DNA of 64,000 nucleotides, from positions 14,657,255 through 14,721,254 of the forward strand of contig NC_077232.1 in the NCBI RefSeq assembly GCF_027887165.1. The letters are read 5' to 3'. Of the stretch, positions 45,879 through 57,600 are shown piece by piece. The DNA is from Monodelphis domestica. Its lineage: Eukaryota > Chordata > Mammalia > Didelphimorphia > Didelphidae. The notes beneath the pieces were generated by a model. It saw only the letters and a list, made by a program, of their open reading frames with translations, was not told the DNA's origin and ran no database searches. The stretch's first letter is position 1. The number at the start of each line of letters is the position of its first letter. The position numbers and the translations under genes are program-made.

Positions 45879-46682
45879 CTCAGCTATGGCTCATTTGATC
45901 TTCTCCTCTCTGATGAGGTCCTGTATCCATATGTCTATCAGCTGGGCAGCAGGGAATCCACTCTGCACCTGGCAGCAGTTCAACTGATGCTACATTTTGG
46001 TTGGACTTGGGTGGGGCTGATAATTTCAGATGACCTGACAGGGGAACAATTCTTCAGGCATCTAAAAGAGGAAATGGCCTGGAATGGTTTATGTCTGGCT
46101 TTTATAGAACAAGTTTCTGAAAAATTTAAACAACAAGATGAAGATATTAAATTCTTGTCTAGGATCCTTGTGTCCTCATCCAATGTGATTTTCATCTATG
46201 GAAATACAGACTCCCTTAAAATTTTTTCTGAATTATTGATGATCTTTGCATTTTATGGGAAGATGTTCATCATCAGTGCTTCCTGGGATTATTCTGCATA
46301 TTCTACTGATGAAATGATGAGCAATTTTCATGGTACATTAATATTTTCACAATACAAGAGGGAGATTCCTGGTTTCACAGATTTCCTAAAAAGTGTGCAT
46401 CCCCGTGCCAACCCTGAGGACATTTTCCTAAAGTCTTACTGGGAGTTGGCCCTTAATTGTTTACTTTCAGAAAGAAAGAATTTAAATATGACTTATCGAC
46501 AATGCGATGAAAGTTTGACCTTTGCAGATGTACCTCCTATTTTTTTTGACAAAACCACAATGGAACTGAGTTCTAATATCTACAATGGAGTTTATTTATT
46601 GGCTCATACTCTCCACCAAATGCTTCAGACTGAGGCAAAAGATCTATCAGAACTTCTAGCATACCCGCTTCTTTCTTGGAAG
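45879..46682 (+). CDS. V2R vomeronasal receptor, exon 3 (main part of the ligand-binding domain)
   Basis: An 804-bp exon open in a single frame for 268 codons, which matches the large exon 3 of V2R genes. It starts on a codon boundary (phase 0), matching exon 2, and ends at AAG|GTAACC. The start, S-Y-G-S-F-D-L-L-L-S-D, and the core motif H-F-G-W-T-W-V-G-L-I, followed by an E-rich helix and several conserved Cys, are diagnostic. A Met at 45,987 is internal, not a start. Exons 4-6 (rest of the extracellular domain, Cys-rich linker, seven-helix region) are not in the window: the next 17 kb hold NA3, NA4 and ERV-D. Either they lie beyond 64,000 or the gene is truncated. Confidence 0.92.
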
Positions 46683-47262
46683 GTAACCATCCTCTTGCAA
46701 CCTAGAATTTGGCACAGGCTACTCTCAACACTTGTTTTTGTATTATCCTTATTTTATTTTACTAACAAATTTTCATTTGTTTTCCAAATTATATTATTCA
46801 TGACCTCTCCCTCTCTTTTCCCCTTCTTACTCCTAGAGTTGAGAAACAATTCAATCTGGGTCATACATATATTATTCCTCAAAATATATTTCCATAGTAT
46901 ACATATTTGGAAGGGAATAATCTTATAAAACCCCAAATCCAAACCATATACTAAAATACAAAATATATTATTCTATGATAAATAATCTATCTTTGTGTGA
47001 CATTGCAATGATCTGAGACTTCAATATGACAACTTGCTCCCTATTTTTGTCTATTTTATTTGATTATATGACATTCTGTGTAAAAACCATGGCATTCTCT
47101 TAAATAATCAAATTTACTCCAATTCTAATATAATGATCTTGGGGGAAATATTGATGTTCTTCTTTATACACATTTTTTAGCATATAACTCTTTGTTGTAG
47201 GAGAGTTCCACTAACTAAACTCAAATTTAGGGTGTTTATTCTGTGCTGTATCACAATACTAT
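46683..47262. other. Start of V2R intron 3, no further exon seen
   Basis: AT-rich sequence. No match to exon 4 was recognised. Confidence 0.5.
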
Positions 47263-47561
47263 TGTAAAAAATTAATTATAATTTCTAATAATAGAAATAC
47301 TATATTTTAAGAGATTTATTAATAATAATTAGAAATCAAAGAATAAAGAATATACAAAATATAGACCATGTGTCCATGGCTGATCAGCCAGTTCAAACAA
47401 CCCCCCTTATCATGATCAAGCTTAGGACAATAAGTAAAGAGCTGGGACCTTCCACATCCCCACCTAATGTCCTTTATCCAAAGGTAGAACATAATGACAG
47501 GAAGTCAGTGGGCTCCTAGGAAATGTAGGGGATTTTTTAGGGTAACAGATTTTCAATTACA
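47263..47561 (-). mobile_element. NA3 3' LTR
   Basis: The minus strand reads TGTAATTGAAAATC from 47,561 and ends TTTTTTACA at 47,263. AATAAA near 47,312. It aligns with 50,789-51,075. Confidence 0.8.
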
Positions 47562-50551
47562 TATCCCCCCCAAGGAACAAAGGAAGACTGATATCTCCAA
47601 TAGATCTTGTAAACATAAGCAACTTTGAAATCACCATAATTTGGGGAAAAAAGGAAAAGAGAACAAAATCAATTATTGCTAAGTGCATTTACAGAAACGC
47701 AGTTAGGAGGCAATGTCCTTTTGCATAAGAGGATACATACAAAACAAATAGATTCAATCCCACACAATTCAAATCACCATATCCCAAAGTTCACTCTGGA
47801 TCTTCTGGTGAAATGTGTGGTCTGTGCAGGCATTTTCATGGTGCCTTTTCTAAACAGTTCACTTTCTGGATTTGGAGAGGTATCATGTTTCTTAACCTAA
47901 AATTTCTCTCAAAAAATAATTTAAACTTTGCAATTTAAAATAATACATTCCCCCCTGAAGAAGATGTTGAAAAACAGGGATCACTTAGGGATACATGACT
48001 GAGTTATGAGGTATATGAATCACTTATTAAAAGAAAAAAAGATGAACATAAAAGAAAAACAAATGGAAGAAAAATTAAAAATTTTTGGGAGAAAGAAAAA
48101 GTTCAAAATCAGAATGAAATAGCAAAAATTTATGTATATACCAATTTGAATAAACAAGAATAAATTGATAATACATCCTTATATTAGGATCCAATCAAAG
48201 TAATTTCTATCCCACAAATCTGTAGGACAAACCACAGTACTAATTTACTTGCAAATTTGCAGCCAAGTCTATAGGAAGTTACCACACTATGAAAGACAGA
48301 ATAGAGACTAGATTATAAAAACCAGGTAGGAGCCAAATTTGAGATACTTGGTAGAATGTAGGAAAAGGAACACCTGCCTCTGATATATGTCAAACAGCCT
48401 CAACCTCACACCCCAAACAAGCTCAAGTCCTCTTGTCTTGCCTCAAAATTACATCAATCCCTTTTGGATTGGTTGGTCTCTTTGACTTTATGCTCAATTG
48501 GCATATGCAGTTTAGCTTTGTGTTTCTATGGCACTGTGCAAGGAGTCTTTGTATTCTCTTGTCCTGGAATCAGACAGGATCATTAAGCAAAGTCCCATAA
48601 TTATTTTTAATAAATGGCAGGTTTCTATACACTAAAGGTTTTGGGTAAACATTCATATTATAGAAAATATATTTAAAACTTATATTACTCCTAATTAAAA
48701 AAAAGTAAAAGAAAAATCTTCTATATACTGTTGGCATGTGCTTCAAATAGTAAAAGGAGAGAAAAAATAAAACTGAAATAATGTATTGCACATGCAAGAA
48801 AAACAATAATAAAAGTGTTTTAAAATTCAAAAATATGTAGCTTACAATCATTAATACACTGTGTCAGCTAAGGAAATGTAGAGTACAAAGATTTTGCACC
48901 CAAAACATGAGATGCATTTCCTTTTTAACTTAACCACTGTGTGAGTACAAATGAATTTCAGAATAAAACAGTAATACAGTAGATAATGTGCATTCAAAGA
49001 AGTGCCAGAAAACCCCAAATACACATTAGCCCATTTAATGACAATAGCAAATAAACCCCACTATCATATTTCAAATAAATTGCTGTATAACAAAAAAAAC
49101 CTATGAACTGATGGATATTTGTTATAATTTTTACAGATAAAGCAAATCTTTCAACCTTGGCAAATATATTTTTAAACAAAGTAAAACTTATTTGTGTCTA
49201 GAACATCACCAAGAAATCTACATTTTTCTGGTGAAGTAAACTAACTTGAAGAGATTTTTCAGGATCTCTCTTTTTGGTTTCCTTATTCATATAAACACTT
49301 TGATAGGAACATTTCTTTCTTTCTCTAACTTCAATACAGTATTCTTTAAAATATAAGTATGAAAAAGTTAATCCATTCAGAAACCACTAGTTAATTAAAA
49401 TTATTTCTGAAGACCCCTTAAAATCACCATTAAATTCTTAGCTTATTAAATTCTCTAAAGGTTGTTAGCCAGGTTGAGTGTATCCAATATCAATGTGACA
49501 ATTAAGAAATGAAAAATGGGGGAAAAACTGTTTATGGGCTTTTACAATATTTTCTTCAGTAGCCCTAGATGAAAGGTAACAGAATATATCTAATAGTTAA
49601 GACACAGTAGTAAAAATGATGCAGTTTAACAAAATAGTATAGAATACATTAATATAGGAACTTAAAACAAAATTAAATATTAAAGAAAACAGTCATAAAA
49701 ATACAGTAAAATAAAGAGGATTTTATAAAACATTGGAGTCTGAAAAGGCCTTAAAAATTTCACCTCCAGTCTCTTTAAAGTTCCTTTTTTATCCCTTGAG
49801 ATTCCTTTTATCAGTACAGGGAGAACATGGGTTTTAGAAATCTCAAACTGGGCAGTCCCAAATGGCAAAAAGTTGCAGGGAGATAAACTTCTCCCCTGAA
49901 TCCCAGGTAATATAAGTAAAAGGATCACTGCACTCATGAATGGTAGAAGCTGATTGAAATAGGCAAAACACTGCTCTTTCATAGAAGATGCCATGCTTAT
50001 AATCACATTCCTGTTCGGATGAGTCTCATCCTTCTCCTCATCCCCCCAACCTCCCCAAGTACCCTGCCAGGGGGAGGCTAATTGTTGCCTAAGGAAAGAA
50101 CACCCCAGTTTTTTACCATCTGCCCTGACTCCTAGGTTCTTGGTGGCAACAATCAGTAACAGCAGTAGGGGTCAGGGTCTGTTCAGAAGGCCAATTTTAT
50201 GAGCAGAGCCACGGAGGGACTGGGAATGGGGGTCAGATAAGTGATTGTGGTCAGGGACTGGAGGAAGTAGTATCAGCAAAGCCAGGATCATCAGCAAGGA
50301 ACAAGGAATGAAGGAGGAACAAGGAATGAAGGACTCAGGCAGATGGGCAAGAGTAGTGTTCTAACTCTTCTTCACCAAGAGCCCCTGACTAAAAATAGCC
50401 AGACCAGTAGAGCCAGCAAGCAACCAGGCAAAAAGTAGGAAAAAATTTAGCAACAGTTCCAAAGAGATTTGGAGTTTGTGGGGGTGGTTAGGGAGGGTAA
50501 AAAGCCTTTGCAGGAGTAATGTGAATTTTAAAAAAAATTATCTAGGTTATC

Positions 50552-50765
50552 TTTAAAAAAATGAAAGAGGGGCAACTCAGTGGATTGAGAGTCAGGCCTA
50601 GAGATGGGAGGTTCTATGTTCAAATCTGGCCTCAGACACTTCCCAGCTGTGTGATCCTGGGCAAGTCACTTGACCCCCATTGCCTAGCCCTTACCACTCT
50701 TCTGCCTTCTGCCAATAATATGTATTGGCTTCAAGACAGAAGGTAAGGGTTTAAAAAAATGAGAG
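50552..50765 (+). repeat. tRNA-derived SINE with target duplication in NA3
   Basis: The SINE runs 50,568-50,749, from AGGGGCAACTCAGTGGATTG through the B-box (GTTCTATGTTCAAATC) to AAGGTAAGGG. It is flanked by TTTAAAAAAATGAAAG (50,552-50,567) and TTTAAAAAAATGAGAG (50,750-50,765). It is a different insertion from the SINE shared by NA2 and NA4. Confidence 0.9.
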
Positions 50766-50788
50766 ACTTTATTGTCCCTTTTGTTTGC

Positions 50789-51075
50789 CAACTCCAAAAA
50801 TTCAATTATAATCACTAATAATAGAAATGTTATATTTTAAGAGATTTATTAATGACCATTAGAAATCAAGGAATAAAGAAGATATAAAATGAAGACCATG
50901 TGCCCATGGCTGATCAGCCCTTTCCCCACCAAAATCAGGACAGGAAGTAAAGAGCTGGGACCTTCCCTGTCCCTGCCTATTATCCCATATCTACAGGAAG
51001 TACATAATTACAGGAAGTCGATGGACTCCTGCGAAATATAGCTATTTTTTAGGGTAATACATTTTCAATTATACA
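50789..51075 (-). mobile_element. NA3 5' LTR
   Basis: It matches the 3' LTR. On the minus strand TGGCAAACAAAAGGGA just downstream is the candidate primer-binding site. AATAAA near 50,846. Confidence 0.78.
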
Positions 51076-52008
51076 CTACCAATACTATGATGCTTATATA
51101 CAGTATCTCATTGATCAATTTTGTTTTAACTTCTAACAACAAATGCATGCTGACCAAAATATGTTATATTTACACATGAATAATTATACACACAGTTGCA
51201 AGAAGGATACATTTATTTCTTAACAGGTAGAGAACCCATTAGTGAAAATTGTATTCTATGTCTTATTCCTACAGGCTAGAGTAACTGGTTGCTTTGGTGG
51301 ACATGTTGGGAATCTGGAGGTGTATGGAATCATCTTAGCCTGGTAGAATTCATAAAATAAGTTCACGTATCTGGGTACAGAAAGCCTAGACTTTGCATCA
51401 GCATATTTAAAATACAATTATACAGAATATTTACTATGAACTAAAATTCTGTGGGATCAGTCACCACAGAACTGACTGGAAGATCAAAGAATTTTATTCA
51501 TTGGTGATTAAGCAAAATTTAAGGAAGAAACATATGTCATTCTTATATACACTAATGATGAGGCAGAGAAACTTATGTACCATAGGAGATGTTTGTTACA
51601 AAATTAAGAGAAAGAAGTTTACCCAGGTAACAGATGATCCAGAAAAACAAAAACAAAAAAAAATGATGAATATCCTTTCCTTTGTGTACTGACTTCACTA
51701 CCTCCCATCTCTTAAGTGACCAGTGTATTGATTTAGAATCTTGGACCTTAGAGACTACATTTCCCTCAATACCCTTTTCTTTTTTCTGTTTGTGTGTCTC
51801 CTTACATGGAGGGAGTTTTGAGTTCCTGTTTCTACCCACCAGTCTCTTGGATCCATGGTGGAGGAGGTAGGAGCAGTTCTTGGTTTTTGTTAGCCTTAAT
51901 TCCTTATACTTCAAGATCAATATTTAATAAATATTATGAAATAGAATGCCTGGATTACTGGATATTAATTTTAATCTTTATATTTTTTGGCAGATGATGA
52001 AGAGATTT
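51076..52008. other. No gene recognised
   Basis: AT-rich DNA between NA3 and NA4. The 115-codon minus frame at 51,573-51,920 shows no recognisable features. Confidence 0.5.
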
Positions 52009-52311
52009 TTAAAGATTAAAAATAGGGAAACGAATTCAGGTAGAAATTAGTTTCTCTCTGCAAAGAGTACTGTATTTTTAGAGTTTTATTAAAGGCTGAG
52101 AATTTAAGAAAATACAAGTAAGAAAGCACATGACTAGGCACAGAGAGGCATAGACAACCTCTCCTACATTATGAAAAGAAACTCATCTGCTTGGAAGCAG
52201 CAACAGGAAAGAGAAGAGACCCTGCCTAAGGCGGAGACCCTTTAAATAATCATTTGCTCTTGGCCCAGATTAGAATTCATTGAGATTACAATGCATTCTG
52301 GGGAAGTAGAG
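52009..52311 (-). mobile_element. NA4 3' LTR, left part (split by ERV-D)
   Basis: It matches the solo LTR at 21,551-21,877, reversed: GTAGAAATTAGTTTCTCTCTGC then AATAAA (minus) near 52,083. The rest of the LTR is at 61,386-61,434, on the far side of ERV-D. Confidence 0.8.
52308..52311 (+). repeat. Left target-site duplication of ERV-D
   Basis: AGAG directly before the LTR; AGAG again at 61,382-61,385. Confidence 0.85.
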
Positions 52312-52452
52312 TGCGACAAGGAAATCACTTTAAAAGACTGATATATATTAATTTAAGTTCGCCAAGGAATTCAGCTATGTAATTCTTAAATGAAAACTCA
52401 AGTCAGCCATCAGCCTTTTATAGAGTTTAATTACAAACAGGAGGAAGAAAGG

Positions 52453-52519
<67 letters not shown>

Positions 52520-53274
52520 AAGGGGAGAGAAGGGAATAGGGCTTAAATACCCCCTCTGTTTAGGCTGGGCCAAAAGGCCCAAGCCCTTAGATAGCTGGGG
52601 CAAAGAAAAGAGATCAGTCCCTATTACTCACGTGACCAAAATGGAGAAACAGTCTCAAAGGCCCCCACCTTCAGCTTCCTTCAGAGCAAGCTTCTCAGAG
52701 CACACTCCAACCACTCAGACAAACTCCTCAACCAACCCCCCTGAGTCTTCAGACCCCTCTATCTTTAAGGAACCATCCATGTTCCCTCCCCTCAGTCCTC
52801 ACATCTACCAATCACTGTCCATCAATTTCCCTGTGCCAATGGAGGCTCTAGCTTAACCCAGGACCGCCCAGAGGTCTGGGCTTTGCACATGTCTGTTGGA
52901 GGTCATATTCTCAAATAATTAAATTTTGATCTATGCTGCAGCCCTTCCTAAATCCTGTTAGGACTGAGTGGGGTGGAAATTGTATTTTCCAAGACCTGAT
53001 TCTGTCATTCCAAGTATCTCTATTGTATCAATTCTAAAATCAATCATGACTCAAAGAAATTCCTGTTCTGTGCTTAAGCATAGGTCAAAGCCCTTTCCAT
53101 TGTTCAGCAAAAGGTTTCTGTCCTAAAGTAATCTTAAGAAGGGAGGAGAAGGAACCTCCCATGCCAATGGGGTTCACATTCCAATACACTATCAGTAAGA
53201 AATTTTCCAAGTATGAAATTTCCCAATGGTGAAATTTCCAACATTTATAAGTCTAAGAAATTTTAAGGTTTACA
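52312..53274 (-). mobile_element. ERV-D 3' LTR
   Basis: The minus strand starts TGTAAACCTTAAAA at 53,274 and ends CCTTGTCGCA at 52,312. It contains a TATTTAAG TATA-like box near 52,545, and the poly(A) region has AATTAAA, not AATAAA. A (GA)n run at 52,455-52,520 makes it 40 bp longer than the 5' LTR. Confidence 0.92.
52455..52520. repeat. (GA)n microsatellite inside the 3' LTR
   Basis: A long AGAG array; the 5' LTR has only a short G-interrupted version at 60,605-60,625. Confidence 0.95.
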
Positions 53275-54648
53275 ATCCCCCCTGATGATCATTGGGAGAC
53301 TAGTCTCCCCATTGATCATTTAACATAATCATTTTGTAGTTCTAAATTCACTTCTAACTAAAGATATACACAATATTCAATTTTCTAAGAGAAATTAGAA
53401 TAGTGAGAGAGGAAATAGAAAAGAAAAGAAACAAAACCAATGTTTGCTAGGCGCATTGACAGAAAGCCAAATTAGGGGCAGTCCCTTTTGGCATAAATGT
53501 GTACAGTTACAATAAATGTTCAATCAAAAGTTCAGTCCAATCAATCACATCCAAAGTTCATTCTTGGTCTTCTTGATGAAGTGTAGGTTTTCAGCATCTT
53601 TCTGCAACAGTTCATTCTCTGGATATAAAAGTTTCAAGCTTCTTTCTTGAAGATCTTTTCTCAAACAGAATCAAAATCTTTGAAATTTTTTTTTATAAAA
53701 GTAAAATCTTAAACAAAATTCTTGGATTTTTATAAAAATAAAATCTCAAACAAAAAAAATTCTTAGATTTTAAATTAAAATACAATCCCCCCTGAAGTAA
53801 GTATTTAAAAAAAAAATCAAGTTTAGCTCAGAATGCAATGTTCAGTTATGGGGGTGTATGTGTCAATTATCAAAAGAATAGAAAAATAATCAAAAACATA
53901 AGAAAAATTCAAAATAGACCTTGTATAGGTCCAGTTTAAAGTAATTTCTATCCCACAAGTATGTAGGACAGAATTCAGTAGTATTTCACTTAGCCATTTG
54001 TAGCCAAGACTACAGGAAGTTGCCATAATATAAGAAGAAAATAATTAGAATTCTATTTTGATGGGGAAATGTCATTCCCTTGTCTTATTTTTTCCTCAGG
54101 GATATAGGGAGCCAGCATGATAGTCAAGCTTTTGTACTTGTTTGAGTACTTCGAAAAGAGTGTAGATACAAGGAAGTCCTATGACTTAAATATAAGTTAA
54201 GCGTCGCAACCTCGAGTCTCACTTTAATATTTCTTGTGTGCTCTATTGGCACTATTCAGGTTTAGTCTGTGCTCCTTGTTTTTATTCCTTTTCCTGGGAT
54301 CAGACACAAACATTAATCACAGTCCTATAATATTTTATCAATAAATGGCAGGTTCCCATAGTTTAAAGCTTTTAGGCATATATTGATATTATAGCAAGAG
54401 TATATATATTAACTTCTATTACTGCAGGGAAAAATAATATTAATATTAATTATGTGTGCCTTCAGTACAAAAAATGAGAAAAAAATCAAATATTCTGATC
54501 AAAAATAAAAGAAAAGAAATAAGAAAAAATAAGAAAAAATCAGTAATTCAATATATTCTTGAAAAAAAAACAGCATCCATTTGTCTATGGATTATTATCT
54601 CCAATTCATACGATAAGATAGAGTCACAATTCATATGATAGGATAGAG
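53275..54648 (-). mobile_element. ERV-D 3' non-coding region (no env)
   Basis: It lies between the integrase stop and the 3' LTR, and no envelope-like reading is present. It includes the PPT (CAGGGGGGAT at the LTR), a strong hairpin (53,286-53,318), an internal G6 tract at 53,787-53,792 that also reads GGGGGGATTGTA, and a 24-bp tandem duplication (AATTCATA…GATAGAGTCA) at 54,604-54,652. NA1-NA4 and ERV-B share this region. Confidence 0.8.
53286..53318 (-). other. Stem-loop beside the PPT of ERV-D
   Basis: TGATCA closes on TGATCA; the inner stem is GGGAGAC/GTCTCCC with one mismatch. It ends 11 nt from the LTR. Confidence 0.8.
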
Positions 54649-57600
54649 TCAATCAGTCTCAGCAGAAGATGCTTTCTTCACATGTGAGCAGTGAATGCAA
54701 GAGTCTCTTTCTCCAATCTTTATAGATGTTGGAGTAGTTAATAATATTTGGAATGGTCCTTCCCATGAAGGATGAGTTGCTCCAGTTCTCTTGAAATTCT
54801 TGATATAAACTTTATCTCCTGGGTTCAGGTCATGCAGAGAAAAGTCTAATGGTCCAGCTTGTACTGCAGCTCCGGATTCATGAAGTTCACGTAGTTTGTA
54901 CTGTAACTCCTGTATATAGGAAGCAATAGTAATATCTCCCCCTAATAGCGATGTATAAGCCGGGGAGAAAGGCTTAGCCTGTATAGGTGGATGTCCAAAA
55001 AGCATCTCAAATGGTGAAATATGTAAGTCTCCTCTAGGCCTGCTTCTAAGATAAAATAGGGCCAGAGGGAGAATTTCAGGCCATTTTAAATGGGTCTCAG
55101 TGCATAATTTGCCAATCATAGTCTTAAGTTCTTTATTCATCCTCTCCACTTGGCCTGAGCTCTGGGGGTGATATGGAACATGGAATTTCGAAGTTATCCC
55201 CAAGCAAGAATATATTTGGTTTAAGACAGAATCGGTAAAATGACTCCCTCTATCAGAGTCAATACGTGCTGGCAGGCCAAAACGAGGAATGATTTCTTTT
55301 AAAAGTATCTTTGCAACAAAATCTGCTGTGGCTCGGGTCGTAGGAAATGCTTCCGGCCATCTGGTTAGTTGATCTAAAATTGCCAGACAAAATTTATAAC
55401 GTCCAGCCTTTGGCATCGTTAGGAAATCTATCTGTAGATGTTCAAAAGGTGTGTAAGCCAGAGGACATCCCCCAAAGGCTTTTCCACAATATGCATGTTG
55501 GTTCTATGCCTGGCAGATAGGGCAGGCTGAACATACTTTAGAGGCTTTAGTAGTTATACCAGGGGCTATCCATACACTCTTGACAGAGTCCATGATGCCC
55601 TGGGTGCCAAAATGACCATTTTTATGAATAGATTGGCAAATTTGGTTATAGAAACTTCTATGGAGCAGGGGTTTTCCTTCAGATGACACCCATAATCCAT
55701 TAATTTGTTTTGCTTTAAAATTTTGTTTCCATTTTTCCACTTCCTTTTCATTATAGGAAAGTGATACATTTAAATTATCAGTGGTTGTTAATGTTAAAAT
55801 TAATCCAGGTCCTTCTATGGCTGCTAGATTTGCAGCGGCCTCTGCTCGGTCATTTCCTCTAGAGACAGGGTCAGAGCCACCTGTATGGGCAGATCAATGA
55901 ACTACAGCTAGGGCTTTAGTCAGTTTGAGAGCAGAAAGAACTTCATTAATAATTTCAGCATTAGCTATGGATTTTCCAGCTGAGGTTAAAAATCCTCTCT
56001 GGAGCCATAGCATCCTGAATGAGTGACAAATGCCAAAAGCATATCTAGAATCCATATAAATTGTTGCCTTTTTATCCTTGGCAATTATACAAGCTTGTTT
56101 TAGAGCTATGAGTTCTGCTCCTTGAGCGCTAATGTTAGAAGGTAGTGAAGCTGACCATTCAGTGGCAAATTCTGAGACTATGGCAGCTCCAGTGTAACAT
56201 ATGCCATACCTCATAAAAGAGGAACCATCGGTAAATAAAATCAGATCTGCATTGTCTAAGGGAGTGTCCAAGAGATTATCTTGAGGCTTTTCTGCCATGG
56301 ACACTAATGTTTCACAGTTATGTAATGGTTTTCCTGAAGTAGGTAAATCTGGAAGCAAGGTGGCAGGGTTAAGAGTTGAACAGCATTTCAAGGTAATATT
56401 TTCACTATTTAATAAGGTTATTTCATACCTTGAAATTCTCTGATCTGAGAATGCCTGTGTTCTATGTTTTATCAATAATGCTTCAATCTCATGTGGGCAC
56501 ATTATTGTTAATGGACATCCCAATACTAAATCAACGGTTTTTGTTACTAGTAAGGCTGTAGTAACTACTCCTCTAAGGCATGGTGTTGCTCCTGCTGCTA
56601 CTGGGTCTAGCTGGGCAGAATAATAAGCAAATGGGCGCTGAGATGGTCCCAATGTCTGAGTTAACACACCAGAGGCTACTCCTCTTCGCTCATGCACATA
56701 TAGAGTAAATGGCTTGTTGTAATCTGGGATGCCTAGAGCAGGGGCAGACAAGATAGCCTTTTTTAGATCTGATGGAGCTGACAAGTGTTCAGGCTCTAAT
56801 TTGAGGGGTTCAGGAACCGAATCCTTTGTTAATGCTAAAAGGGGTTTAGTGATTTCCCCATAGCAAGGAATCCATTGTCTACAAAATCCTGTTGCTCCTA
56901 AAATTGCTCTCAGCTGTTTCTTAGTGGTAGGAGCACTCAATTTTTGAATGTTCTCAATTCGTTTTGGAGAAATATAACGAGCACCTGCAGTCAAGATGAA
57001 TCCAAAATATTCTACTTTTTGGAGACTCCATTGAACTTTATCCTTAGAGATTTTATGTCCTCTTTTGTGCAATTCCAAAAGAAGGTGTTTGCTATCTTCT
57101 TGACATGTTTCTGCATCTGTTGAAGCCAAGAGTAGATCATCTACATATTTGATTAATTTGCTCTTTTTAAATGTTATATTGTCTGTGTCTTGGCTCAAAA
57201 TTTGCTCAAATAAGCTCGGACTTTCGACATAACCCTGTGGCAGCCGACACCAGGTATATTGTGAGCCCTTCCAGGTGAAAGCAAAAATATGCCTGGAGTT
57301 CTCATGTATTGGTATGGAAAAGAAAGCTGAACACAAGTCTACTACTGTAAAGTATGTAGCTGTGCTAGAAATAGATGAAATAATAGTATGTATGTTAGAA
57401 ACTACTGAGTGTCTCTTTATAACGTGATTATTCCCTGCCCTTAGATCCTGTACGAATCTATAGATGTGCTTGCCATAGGGCCCTTTTTTTGTTTTTTTAA
57501 TTGGCAGGATGGGCATGTTGTATTCAGATTTGCAAGGGATTATTATTCCCTGTTCTATTAATGAGTTAATAACTGGTGTAATACCCTCAATTGCCTCCTT

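Larger units (their letters stand above)
47263..51075 (-). mobile_element. NA3: non-coding LTR element with both LTRs
   Basis: Both LTRs, a PPT (minus-strand GGGGGGGATA next to the 3' LTR), an internal G6 tract (47,950-47,955) and a 3.2-kb internal region are present. CTAT (47,259-47,262) and CTAC (51,076-51,079) may be a mutated 4-bp target duplication. The internal region shares landmarks with NA1, NA2, NA4 and the non-coding 3' part of ERV-D, and no gag or pol is present. It lies in what would be V2R intron 3. A SINE has inserted near its 5' end. Confidence 0.85.

Noticed and set aside
46683..47262. Possible V2R exon 4 after the exon 3 donor
   Set aside because: No match to the expected extracellular segment was seen here or at 51,076-52,008.
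52632..52856. Ser/Pro-rich 74-codon frame present in both ERV-D LTRs
   Set aside because: It lies in U3 on the strand opposite to the provirus and is kept only because the two LTRs are recent copies of each other. I found no reason to call it an antisense gene, though its presence in both LTRs was checked.
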